64,000 nucleotides of DNA, taken from assembly GCA_947853665.1 (NCBI GenBank), contig CANTXF010000017.1, positions 121,510 to 185,509 on the forward strand. The letters are read 5' to 3'. This DNA comes from an uncultured Deferribacterales bacterium (GTDB taxonomy: Bacteria > Chrysiogenota > Deferribacteres > Deferribacterales > Mucispirillaceae). The notes under the pieces are model-generated. The model ran no database searches. It had not been told where the DNA came from and was given only the letters and a program-made list of their open reading frames with translations. Made by a program: the position numbers and the translations under genes. Shown piece after piece: positions 42,955 through 50,780 of the stretch. The first letter of the stretch is position 1. Each line of letters starts with the position of its first letter.

Positions 42955-43255
42955 TATTGTATTGGCCGTTGTTATATGTCTGGAAAGCCGGGCGGAGGCC
43001 AGGGTCTACGTTTATGAAGTAACCACGGCCTCCTCCCGGTTTCAGACGGCGTCTAAGCTGCCTCCCGACGCCTTTCTTATTTATAACGGCGGCCACGACG
43101 TTATACACGATCTAAAAGTCGTAGCAACCTATGCCGATAAAGACATGGCTCAGGCGTTGAAGGATTTTAACCTTGAGGAAAATAACAGCAATCTTCTTCT
43201 CTTTACTCCTGTTCCCGGCGATATTCCAAGAAAGCCCTATTACTGGTGGCGCTGA
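42920..43255 (+). CDS. Small secreted protein overlapping cheA
   Basis: 111 residues. The N-terminus (MNSFLRRALTASIVLAVVIC, then LESRAEA) is a signal peptide, leaving a mature chain of about 83 residues rich in Tyr and Asp (VYVYEVTTASSRFQTASKLP and ending KPYYWWR). The start lies 35 bases inside cheA and the end overlaps the next gene by 83 bases. I do not recognise the family. It is probably periplasmic and may act with the OmpA-like protein encoded next. Confidence 0.7.
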   Translation: MNSFLRRALTASIVLAVVICLESRAEARVYVYEVTTASSRFQTASKLPPDAFLIYNGGHDVIHDLKVVATYADKDMAQALKDFNLEENNSNLLLFTPVPGDIPRKPYYWWR

Positions 43256-44006
43256 AAAAGCGTTTGCCGCCGAGGCGTATCCCGAAAGGGGCGTTTTTGC
43301 CGTTACCATCGAAAACAACACGTCGAAAGTAAGCACCGTAATGACCGTTTTTGCGAAAAACGAGCAGGACGCCCACGACCAGGTGGCTCTGAACGGCTGG
43401 ACGGTTATAGAAGTGAAACGGCTTACGGAAAAAGACGTTAAGCGATTCGACCTTTCCGCCGATAGTATAAACAGCGTTACGCCGGGGCGCGTGCGCGTGG
43501 AATCCTCCCTTAAGGAGGGAGCCGGGCAGGCCCTGGGAGGCGGAAAGGACGGCACGGAAGATACGGCCGGATACCCGCCTATGCGGGGAGCTTCCGGCAG
43601 ACAGGGAACGGACGTGGCCGATAATCTGGATATTCTGCCCACTTCGCCGGAGCTTGAATTTATCGGCGCCTATTATTTTGAGCTGGGCAATACGGAGCCT
43701 GCCGTGCATCCATTAAGCGAGGCAAGGCTTGCGGCCCTTGATAAGAACCGCTCTTACGTTATTTTCGGCCATGCGGACGAAGTCCCGGTAGGGGGGAACG
43801 CTCCCTACGGCAGCAATTACGAGCTTTCCTTTAAAAGGGCCCAGTTCGTGAAGGATATTATGGTGAAGGCCGGTATTCCCGCCGCTGGCATACGCGCGGT
43901 TGGCCTTGGCACGGGCTATCCGGTGGAGGAAAGCTCGCAAGGCGGCAATATGGCCAACAGGCGGGCGGAAATATACGTTTTCCGGGACGGGGCCCGGGGG
44001 CGGTAA
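43173..44006 (+). CDS. OmpA-domain envelope protein
   Basis: 277 residues from a TTG at 43173 with AAGGAT upstream; the start is supported by the good signal peptide it gives (KITAIFFSLLLFPAIF to about AFAAEA). The middle is a small domain of unknown type (FAVTIENNTSKVSTVMTVFA) and a Gly-rich stretch. The C-terminal 110 residues are an OmpA-like peptidoglycan-binding domain: VIFGHADEVP, NYELSFKRAQFVKDIM and NRRAEIYVF. It probably fixes an envelope structure to the cell wall. The long overlap with the preceding gene indicates coupled translation. Confidence 0.8.
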   Translation: MRKITAIFFSLLLFPAIFQESPITGGAEKAFAAEAYPERGVFAVTIENNTSKVSTVMTVFAKNEQDAHDQVALNGWTVIEVKRLTEKDVKRFDLSADSINSVTPGRVRVESSLKEGAGQALGGGKDGTEDTAGYPPMRGASGRQGTDVADNLDILPTSPELEFIGAYYFELGNTEPAVHPLSEARLAALDKNRSYVIFGHADEVPVGGNAPYGSNYELSFKRAQFVKDIMVKAGIPAAGIRAVGLGTGYPVEESSQGGNMANRRAEIYVFRDGARGR

Positions 44007-44015
44007 CGGGGTAAT

Positions 44016-44987
44016 ATGGATTCGGAAAGAAAGAGTAGATACGAGCAGCTTTATAATATCAAGCTCCCGGAGCTTTATTCCTTCGTTAACGAGGTAATGC
44101 AGGATTTCGGGTATTCCCTGCACCGCACCATAAAGGACCACGAAAGCCGCAGGCGTATAGAAAGCTGGGCCTATCAAAGCCGGGAAGACCAGTGCGGCCT
44201 TGTATGGATAGAGGTGGTAAAGCCGGGGGAAGCTCTCGACCCGTATCTTACCACGGACGTTCTGCGCACCATGAACGACGAAAACGTTACCAGGCTCTTT
44301 TTCTTTACCAACGGCCAGATGGCCGAGGACGAAAAGGAGATCCTGGAAGGCGCCAACCATTTCGTTTTCGGCACCGACGAGATAGTCGAAACCCTTATGG
44401 CCATAGATATGAAGCGCTCCATAAAGGTTATAAGGAAGCGCAAAAAGGTCAAGGTGCCCTCCGCCATAGTCCTTATTAAGAATTTTCTCAAAGTAAATAA
44501 AGGCGCCCGCAAGGAGGTAAAGCTGCGGACAAGCGCCGTTTCCGAGCTTGTGGCCCAGTACGTGCGCCTTATAAGGCGGATACTGGACGAAATAGACCGT
44601 ATCCCCGATATTAACGACATACCTGCCGAAAGCCGCGAGAGGCTTAAAAAAATACAGTTCGACCTGCTGCCGGAGCTTATAAAGACCCCCGGATATATTT
44701 TTACAAGGCAGTTCGCACATCTGCGGAATTCCCTTTTCTCCCTGGTGGAATATACAATAGTGTATATCGGCAACGTTATCGAATACGAGGCCGAGGACGA
44801 CCTGAAGAAAAACCGGGAGGTGATAGAGGAAATAATGCTCAGGCTTTCCGGCATAGACGATCAGGTTATGAACTACAAGTCCGACATGATGTTTTCGGCC
44901 GAGAAGCTATCCCTTAAAGTTATAATGTATTCCGCCGTTTTCGCTTTCGCCGCCCTTCTTATAATGATAGTCCTCAGGTTTTCGTAG
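44016..44987 (+). CDS. Membrane-anchored protein with Mrr-like (restriction endonuclease) fold
   Basis: 323 residues. The N-terminal 125 residues are laid out like an Mrr/RecB-type nuclease domain: QCGLVWIEVV, then RLFFFTNGQMAEDEKEIL and HFVFGTDEIVETL, which match the strand order of Mrr (FITTGxFSxDA, LIDGxEL). The Asp and ExK catalytic residues are not clear, so it may be inactive. A basic helical region (about 130-190) and coiled segments lead to a single C-terminal transmembrane helix (about 298-320). It lies 9 bases after the OmpA gene. Function is unknown. Confidence 0.6.
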   Translation: MDSERKSRYEQLYNIKLPELYSFVNEVMQDFGYSLHRTIKDHESRRRIESWAYQSREDQCGLVWIEVVKPGEALDPYLTTDVLRTMNDENVTRLFFFTNGQMAEDEKEILEGANHFVFGTDEIVETLMAIDMKRSIKVIRKRKKVKVPSAIVLIKNFLKVNKGARKEVKLRTSAVSELVAQYVRLIRRILDEIDRIPDINDIPAESRERLKKIQFDLLPELIKTPGYIFTRQFAHLRNSLFSLVEYTIVYIGNVIEYEAEDDLKKNREVIEEIMLRLSGIDDQVMNYKSDMMFSAEKLSLKVIMYSAVFAFAALLIMIVLRFS

Positions 44988-45016
44988 TTTCCGTGTCTTT
45001 TTTATAATACTTGGTC

Positions 45017-45045
45017 TTGCAAATATCCGGCAACTTAATTATAAA
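45017..45045 (+). promoter_or_regulatory. Sigma-70-type promoter for the phosphatase-STAS module
   Basis: TTGCAA (45017-45022), 17 bases, TATAAA (45040-45045). The expected start near 45052 leaves about 43 bases before the preferred ATG at 45095. The same -35 hexamer, TTGCAA, occurs at the flhF promoter. Confidence 0.65.
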
Positions 45046-45094
45046 ATAATATGGATTTTGTTTGCATAAAGTTATGTGCTTTTCCGGCGGTATC

Positions 45095-46669
45095 ATGTTA
45101 GAAGACAGTTCAAAAATCCTTAACGGGATAAACGCTTACGTATTCACGGTCGGAGGGGATTTCAGCCTTAAATTCTGCAACGGCCGCGTGCCTCTTATTT
45201 CCGGCCGCCATCCCGACGGGCTTTCCGATAAAAAATGCTATGAAGCCGTATTCGGCCTTAAATCTCCGTGCAGGGCGTGTCCCCTTGCCAGGGGAGCTTT
45301 CAACGGTTCCGAGAGCTTCGAGCAGGATACCGTCATATATACGGGAGAGCGCATGGTCTTCTGCGCTTCCCTTACCCGCATAGGCGAGGATCTTTACGCC
45401 GAAGTCCTTACGGATATTTCCAGTATGGCCAGGGAACATTCCGCCTCCGTACACGAATTTAAGAAAGCCCGGGCCGCCAACGTTATACTCTCCAACGACA
45501 AGGGAGTTCTCGAACGTCATAACAAATTTCTCGAAAAAGCCATAGACAGTATGTCTCAGGGGATAATGATAGTTTCTCCCGAATACGATATAGTAAACAT
45601 CAATAAGACGCTGAAGGAGCTTTCCGTAGCCGGACGCAGCGATTTCGGCAATATAAAGTGCTATCAGGTGTACGGCTTCGACGCCCCCTGCGGGGACTGC
45701 CCCCAGCGCGACAGGTCCCTTGAAAAATCCCTACGCATGATGCACGGCAAGCATATGACGGTAATGTATTCGTCCTTCGACAGATATATAGTCGAAAGCC
45801 TGCGAGATACCACCCGGGAGATAAAGCTTATAGACGAAATACGGGAAAACCAGCTTGAAATAAGGGAAAAGCAGCGGCAGATGACCATACTCAACGCGGA
45901 TCTTCTGCGTATGAACGAAAAACTCAAAAGCGCCCAGGCCGTTATAGACGACGAGCTGTGCCAGGTGGGGCAGATACAGGAGAGCCTGCTGCCGGAGAGC
46001 CTTCCCGATATAGACGGATACGATTTCGGCGCGGCCTATATCCCGGCCGAGCACGCAGGCGGCGACTATTACGACTGTATCAGGATGAGCAACAATTACT
46101 GGGGCTTTCTCGTGGCGGACGTTTCCGGCCACGGCACGCCGGCCGCGGTTATTATGGCCATAACGAGGGCTATAATGCGCTCCTACACTTTCGACGTGGT
46201 TTCATCCTCCGAGGCTCTGGCCATGGTAAACGACATACTGTGCGACAATATCCACACTAAAGATTTCGTCACCATGTTCTATACTGTGATGGACCCGTCG
46301 AGAGGCACTATGAACCTTGCTTCGGCGGGCCACAACCCGGTTCTGCTTTTCGACAGCTCTGAATTTCTGGTAAAGAAGATAACGGCGGGGGGCATGTTTC
46401 TGGGTACTTTTCAGGGGCTTGATTACGAGGAGAAGAAGCTGTCCCTGGATAAAGGCGATATATTCTTCATGTATACGGACGGCCTTGTGGAAGCCATGAA
46501 CGGCAAGCGGGAGCAGTACGGGTACGACAGGCTGGTCTCCAAGCTGATGATGTTTTCAAGCTGCGCCTGCGACAGGATAATAGACGAGATCATGGCGGAC
46601 GTCAGGGATTTCGCCGAAGGCAATAATTTTGAGGACGATATAACCATACTTGCTATTAAAAAGCTGTAA
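45095..46669 (+). CDS. PP2C-type (SpoIIE/RsbU-like) phosphatase with two Cys-rich PAS domains
   Basis: 524 residues from the ATG at 45095 (GGCGG upstream); TTG 45062 and ATG 45074 are alternatives. Two PAS-like domains each carry a Cys cluster: Cys48, Cys59, Cys62 (KKCYEAVFGLKSPCRACP) and Cys189, Cys199, Cys202 (KCYQVYGFDAPCGDCPQR). A coiled coil (about 255-305) leads to the phosphatase, with metal-site Asp residues in AGGDYYDCI, VADVSGHGTPAA, YTDGLVEA and FEDDITILAI. By family it dephosphorylates STAS antagonists, such as those encoded next. The Cys clusters suggest a redox, metal or Fe-S input; this is inference. Confidence 0.88.
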   Translation: MLEDSSKILNGINAYVFTVGGDFSLKFCNGRVPLISGRHPDGLSDKKCYEAVFGLKSPCRACPLARGAFNGSESFEQDTVIYTGERMVFCASLTRIGEDLYAEVLTDISSMAREHSASVHEFKKARAANVILSNDKGVLERHNKFLEKAIDSMSQGIMIVSPEYDIVNINKTLKELSVAGRSDFGNIKCYQVYGFDAPCGDCPQRDRSLEKSLRMMHGKHMTVMYSSFDRYIVESLRDTTREIKLIDEIRENQLEIREKQRQMTILNADLLRMNEKLKSAQAVIDDELCQVGQIQESLLPESLPDIDGYDFGAAYIPAEHAGGDYYDCIRMSNNYWGFLVADVSGHGTPAAVIMAITRAIMRSYTFDVVSSSEALAMVNDILCDNIHTKDFVTMFYTVMDPSRGTMNLASAGHNPVLLFDSSEFLVKKITAGGMFLGTFQGLDYEEKKLSLDKGDIFFMYTDGLVEAMNGKREQYGYDRLVSKLMMFSSCACDRIIDEIMADVRDFAEGNNFEDDITILAIKKL

Positions 46670-46680
46670 CGGAGGTTTTA

Positions 46681-46998
46681 ATGAATATTAAGAAAGTCGG
46701 TGAAAAAAACGTGGTTTATCTCGAAGGCGAGATAAACGCTCAGAGCGGAGCGGAAATCAAGCAGAAGGTTCTCGACCTGTTTTCTTCCAGCGGCGGCGTG
46801 GTGCTTTCCTTTAAAGGCGTCGTTTATATGAACAGCTCCGGCCTCAGGGAAATAATCGATCTGCTGAAAAACGCCACCAAGTCCAAAAAGGAGCTGAGCC
46901 TCTGCGAAATGTCGGCGGATATAAGGGAGATGTTTTCCTTTACCGGCCTTGACAGGGTATTTAAAATATTCGACACAGAAGCCAAAGCGCTGGGCTGA
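46681..46998 (+). CDS. STAS-domain anti-sigma factor antagonist
   Basis: 105 residues, a single STAS domain of the SpoIIAA/RsbV type. The regulatory serine is in VYMNSSGLREI (Ser52/Ser53). In such switches the unphosphorylated protein binds an anti-sigma kinase, the kinase phosphorylates it and a PP2C phosphatase resets it. It starts 11 bases after the phosphatase stop. The kinase partner is not encoded in the window. Confidence 0.92.
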   Translation: MNIKKVGEKNVVYLEGEINAQSGAEIKQKVLDLFSSSGGVVLSFKGVVYMNSSGLREIIDLLKNATKSKKELSLCEMSADIREMFSFTGLDRVFKIFDTEAKALG

Positions 46999-47004
46999 TT
47001 TATT

Positions 47005-48423
47005 ATGGGCGAACTGAAATACACTTTTAAGGACGGCCGTCTTAAAGTAGTGCTAGACGCGGATTTAAGCGCGGCGGATTTTGAAAAAATAGCCGGTCTC
47101 GCCGAAAAACTTGAGGGCGTTGATTATCTGGGCATAGATATGCACAACTGCGTTTATATACAGAGCAAGATGCTGGCGGAGCTTATCGCCCTGAAAAAGC
47201 TATCCATGGCTAAAAAATTCGATATAGCCCTGCTCAATATAAACGAAAATATTTCCCAGGTGCTTGAAATGTCCAGCCTCCTTTCGCTTTTCATTATCGA
47301 GGACGATTTTTCCGCCTTCAATATGGATGAGCTGTGCGAGCATTTTCTCGACCCGGTGGAGGCCCAGAACGTCTGCGACTATATGGCGGCCAACTACGAC
47401 GATTCCGTAAGGGAAAAGCTGGAGGATATAATTAGATCCGACGATCCGGTCAAGGCGGAATACGCCATCCTTACCATGGGCCGGGCTCAGGATTTTGCCG
47501 GCATAGATATATTCCGCAAGGAGCTGGATAACCCGTCCCGCAACGTAAGGCTCGCGGCCATACTGGCTCTGGGCTGGCTGGGGGATACGGAGTCCAAGGA
47601 AAGGATATATTCGTTTCTTTCCGATAAGGACGCGGATATTGCGGAAGCGGCGGCCGCTTCCGTGGCCCTGCTTTCCGGCGACGGGGATTCGGAAAAATTA
47701 TCGAAATATCTGGAAAACCCCGACGATCACGTCCGCAGAAGCGCGGTTCAGGCACTTTCCCTGATAAACGATGAAAATGGGTTCGCCTATATTAAGGAAC
47801 GTTTCGGAAAAGAGACGGCGGAGCCCGTGCGGGTGGCGCTTACCCGCGCCGTATCGTCCTTCAATATGGAAGGGGCCAGGGAAATTTTAATAAAGCTTCT
47901 CGACGACCCGTCGATCGCCGTCAGGGAAGCGGCGGCCTCCGGCATAGTGCGGGTAGGGCCTAAAGACTATGCGGACGTTATCGCGGCAAAAGTTACCGAC
48001 AAGGACAACTGGGTGGGCTTTTTCGCCGCCAAGGCCCTTGCGGGTATATGCGGCGAGGAAGTGTCCGAAAAGCTCCGTTCGGCTTATCCAGTCGTGGAGC
48101 AGAACGTAAAGCTTGCCATAATAGAAGTCCTTGGCAAATGCCGGGCGGACGTTTCCGGTTTCCTTATGGAAAGGATAGGGGACGAAAACGAGGATATAAG
48201 AAAAGAAGCCCTTAACGCTCTGGACGTTTCAGGCTCTCCCAAGGCTATCGAGGTTGCTTTAAAGCTCTACGATAAGGACGAGAGCTGGCTTGTGCGCTAT
48301 AAAGCCGTGGAGATGATAGCGGCCGGAAAGCCCGCCGGCTACAGGGAGCTTCTTAAAAAGCGGATAGCGTCGGAAGAAAACCGCTACGTCAGGGAAAAGC
48401 TCCTGGGAGCGGTTGGAGAATAG
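47005..48423 (+). CDS. STAS-like domain fused to HEAT repeats
   Basis: 472 residues. Residues 1-105 form a second STAS-like domain in which VYIQSKMLAEL aligns with the VYMNSSGLREI of the preceding protein, keeping one Ser (Ser54) at the regulatory site. From about 125 to the end are HEAT/PBS-lyase-type repeats of about 31 residues (PSRNVRLAAILALGWLGD, PDDHVRRSAVQALSLI, PSIAVREAAASGIVRVG, ENEDIRKEALNALDVSG). HEAT repeats are protein-binding scaffolds. The fusion would link partner switching to another protein, perhaps of the chemotaxis or motor system. It is 6 bases from the STAS gene. Confidence 0.85.
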   Translation: MGELKYTFKDGRLKVVLDADLSAADFEKIAGLAEKLEGVDYLGIDMHNCVYIQSKMLAELIALKKLSMAKKFDIALLNINENISQVLEMSSLLSLFIIEDDFSAFNMDELCEHFLDPVEAQNVCDYMAANYDDSVREKLEDIIRSDDPVKAEYAILTMGRAQDFAGIDIFRKELDNPSRNVRLAAILALGWLGDTESKERIYSFLSDKDADIAEAAAASVALLSGDGDSEKLSKYLENPDDHVRRSAVQALSLINDENGFAYIKERFGKETAEPVRVALTRAVSSFNMEGAREILIKLLDDPSIAVREAAASGIVRVGPKDYADVIAAKVTDKDNWVGFFAAKALAGICGEEVSEKLRSAYPVVEQNVKLAIIEVLGKCRADVSGFLMERIGDENEDIRKEALNALDVSGSPKAIEVALKLYDKDESWLVRYKAVEMIAAGKPAGYRELLKKRIASEENRYVREKLLGAVGE

Positions 48424-48424
48424 T

Positions 48425-49255
48425 ATGCTTATAAACACAGTTAAACTTACCGACGCCGAGTTCGTCGAGCTTAAGGACATAATTTATAAAAACTCCGGCA
48501 TACTTTTTACAGAAAATAAAAAGTACCTGATAGAGAACAGGCTGTCGAAAAGGCTTTCCGAGCTTAACTTCACGTCCTTCAAGGATTATATATACTACCT
48601 TAAATACGACGTGAGAAAGCGCATGGAAATGGATACCATGATAAACCTGATAACCATCAACGAAACCTATTTCCTCCGGGAAAGGGGCCAGATGGATTAT
48701 CTTGTGAACACCATAATACCGGATTTCATAAAAGCCGGAAAACGCAGCGTAAAGATATGGTCCGTTCCCTGCTCAACGGGGGAGGAGCCTTATTCCATAG
48801 CCATACTGCTTATGAACGCCGGGCTTTATAACAAAATAAACATAGATATTATGGCTACTGATATAAATTCCGACGTTGTGGCAATAGCCAAAAGGGGCGA
48901 GTATCACAGCGCGTCTTTCAGGGGCGTTCCTTCGGATTTCATATCGAAAAATTTCAGGCAGGAAGGGCAAAGCTACTTTATAAAAGACGAAATAAAGAAT
49001 AAAATACGCTTTAATACCGGAAATATAACTTCGCCGACTGTTTCCATGATCGCAGGCAGGATGGACGTTATATTCTGCCGCAACGTGCTTATATATTTCG
49101 ATATGGACGGCAAGAAGAAGGCTGTGGACATGTTCCACAAAACGCTTAACGACCCGGGGTATCTCTGTTTGGGCCATTCGGAGACTTTGAACAAGCTTTC
49201 CGACGATTTTACCATGAAAAATTTCGGCACCGGTATCCTTTATATGAAAAAGTAA
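48425..49255 (+). CDS. cheR: Chemotaxis methyltransferase CheR
   Basis: 276 residues from the ATG at 48425, with GGAG 6 bases upstream. CheR methylates glutamates of chemoreceptors using SAM. The N-terminal helical domain and the catalytic domain are seen: ITINETYFLRE near 78, VWSVPCSTGEEPYSIA-like KIWSVPCSTGEEPYSIA near 110, IMATDINSDVV near 143, and IFCRNVLIYFD near 220. It follows the STAS-HEAT gene by one base, so methylation and the partner-switching genes are co-transcribed. Confidence 0.95.
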   Translation: MLINTVKLTDAEFVELKDIIYKNSGILFTENKKYLIENRLSKRLSELNFTSFKDYIYYLKYDVRKRMEMDTMINLITINETYFLRERGQMDYLVNTIIPDFIKAGKRSVKIWSVPCSTGEEPYSIAILLMNAGLYNKINIDIMATDINSDVVAIAKRGEYHSASFRGVPSDFISKNFRQEGQSYFIKDEIKNKIRFNTGNITSPTVSMIAGRMDVIFCRNVLIYFDMDGKKKAVDMFHKTLNDPGYLCLGHSETLNKLSDDFTMKNFGTGILYMKK

Positions 49256-49276
49256 CCGGTTTTTAAGGAGGCGTTT

Positions 49277-49579
49277 ATGGCAGGCTCTTACGATATTTCC
49301 ACCGTGGTATCCAGAAGCTACATACCGGAACAGCTCCAGGATAATATGCAGAAGGGCGCTGAAAATAAAAACGCTTTCTTTATGGCCGAATTCCGTAAGG
49401 ATTCGGACAGAAAAGGCAAAACCGTGCAGAAAGCCGAAGGGGCGGAGAACCCCGCAATAACGGAAAACGCCGTCAAAAGGGAAGACGAGCGGAAAAAACG
49501 CGGACGCCGCCGGGAGAAAGGCTCAAACGGCGGGCGCAGCGGCGGCAAACGCTCCTCCGGGGTAGATTTTACCGTATGA
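49277..49579 (+). CDS. Small basic, probably disordered protein
   Basis: 100 residues. The first 40 (SYDISTVVSRSYIPEQLQDN) look ordered, the rest is Lys/Arg/Glu/Gly-rich (EDERKKRGRRREKGSNGGR). GGAGG precedes the ATG and the stop overlaps the next ATG by 4 bases, so it is a real gene of the cluster. I do not recognise a family. A nucleic-acid or partner-binding tail is possible but not shown. Confidence 0.65.
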   Translation: MAGSYDISTVVSRSYIPEQLQDNMQKGAENKNAFFMAEFRKDSDRKGKTVQKAEGAENPAITENAVKREDERKKRGRRREKGSNGGRSGGKRSSGVDFTV

Positions 49580-50352
49580 AGTCCGTTTCAACCCGCGCCC
49601 GCGTATCGCTTTTTTTCCAGGACGACATAAAAACCTTTCCCGCGCTTACCCTTGAGCCGGAGGGGCCTCTCCTTAAAGTTCCGGAGCGTTTTTTTTCCTA
49701 TCTCGGCCTTGAGGAAAAAACGGAGGTCGAATATTTCGATGCGGGCGGCAGGAAAAGCTGCGCCGCTGAAATAGTTTCCTCCGACGGGCGCAGCGTGCTT
49801 TTCCGCCTTGCGGGCGAGCCGGAGGCGCTGAAAGATCCCCTTTATCACAGCGTGGATTATAAAGGTTTTTTTACCGTGGCGCCTGTGGAGGATGGGAAGG
49901 AAATAGAATTTTCCGCCATGGCGGAGCGCATTAATTCGGCGGAAAAGAACGATTTGGGCAGAAAGCTGCGGGAAGCTATCGCCGGAGGCTCCGAGGACGG
50001 GGAAATGCTTGGGTTTTTATCCGATATAAACGCCAAGCTGGACAGGATACTTGCTATCCTCAATCCGGAGCCTGGCGTGCCCGGCTCCTTTTCCGTAAGG
50101 GGGGTGTCCGTGTCCGGAGGCGGCTTTTCCTTTTACAGCGAAAAAGCTCCGGCTTCCGGAAAGATTTTTGCCACGGCTCTGCTGGAAGGGGCGGGAAGGC
50201 GGGTAAGGTTCGCTTCCCTGTGTTCTTTAAACAGGGTTTCGGGCGATATATGGCGGGCCTGCTTCATAGACCCGGATGAAACTGCCAGAGACGAGATAGT
50301 CCGGTTCGTGTTTGCGAAGGAAAGGGAAATTTTAAAAGAGGCGCGTTTGTAA
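49576..50352 (+). CDS. PilZ-like domain protein in the flagellar cluster
   Basis: 258 residues, no membrane segment. The C-terminal part (about 170-258) ends in WRACFIDPDETARDEIVRFV followed by FAKERE. That resembles the end of PilZ domains, and RGVSVSGGGFSFY fits the (D/N)xSxxG strand. The RxxxR c-di-GMP loop is not clear, so binding is doubtful. The N-terminal half resembles the YcgR-N type beta barrel in layout only. A YcgR-like brake on the motor would suit the context. It overlaps the previous gene by 4 bases. Confidence 0.55.
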   Translation: MKSVSTRARVSLFFQDDIKTFPALTLEPEGPLLKVPERFFSYLGLEEKTEVEYFDAGGRKSCAAEIVSSDGRSVLFRLAGEPEALKDPLYHSVDYKGFFTVAPVEDGKEIEFSAMAERINSAEKNDLGRKLREAIAGGSEDGEMLGFLSDINAKLDRILAILNPEPGVPGSFSVRGVSVSGGGFSFYSEKAPASGKIFATALLEGAGRRVRFASLCSLNRVSGDIWRACFIDPDETARDEIVRFVFAKEREILKEARL

Positions 50353-50353
50353 T

Positions 50354-50779
50354 ATGGGCACCACCACGCTTATGCTTTTGGGGTATATCCTCGTTTTTAT
50401 CCTTATAATACTTATCATAAGCCTTATTATGCGCATAAGGAGCATAGAGAAAAGGCTCGTGAATTTTACCCCTACGGAAGCCTATACAATAATGGAAACC
50501 ATGAGGGACATGGTTATAGAAAGCGAGCGGGTGGCGGATAAGCTGGACGCGGCGATAAGGGACAGGGAGGCCGTTCTGGAGGACCTTTCCTACCTTACGG
50601 ACGAAAAACTTGCCCGCCTGGACGGTATTCTGGAAAAAAACGCGGAAGAAAAGGATAAAAAATCCATGATACTGGCCCTTCACAGGGAGGGGCTGGAGGA
50701 AACGGAGATAGCCCGCAGGATGGGCATATCCGTTACGGAAGTGCGTATAGCGGTAAACCTTTCCGCAGGGAGACGCTGA
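50354..50779 (+). CDS. Membrane protein with coiled coil and HTH tail (DUF2802-like)
   Basis: 141 residues. One N-terminal transmembrane helix (about 5-27, LMLLGYILVFILIILIISLI) is followed by a coiled coil (28-100). A short helix-turn-helix follows at the C-terminus (AREGLEETEIARRMGISVTEV-like; here LHREGLEETEIARRMGISVT). DUF2802-type proteins with this plan occur near cheW/flagellar genes. It begins 1 base after the PilZ-like gene. Function is unknown. Confidence 0.6.
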   Translation: MGTTTLMLLGYILVFILIILIISLIMRIRSIEKRLVNFTPTEAYTIMETMRDMVIESERVADKLDAAIRDREAVLEDLSYLTDEKLARLDGILEKNAEEKDKKSMILALHREGLEETEIARRMGISVTEVRIAVNLSAGRR

Positions 50780-50780
50780 A

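Noticed and set aside
44016..44987. Active restriction enzyme or defence system
   Set aside because: Catalytic residues are unclear, no methyltransferase or specificity gene is adjacent, and the gene lies in a flagellar cluster.
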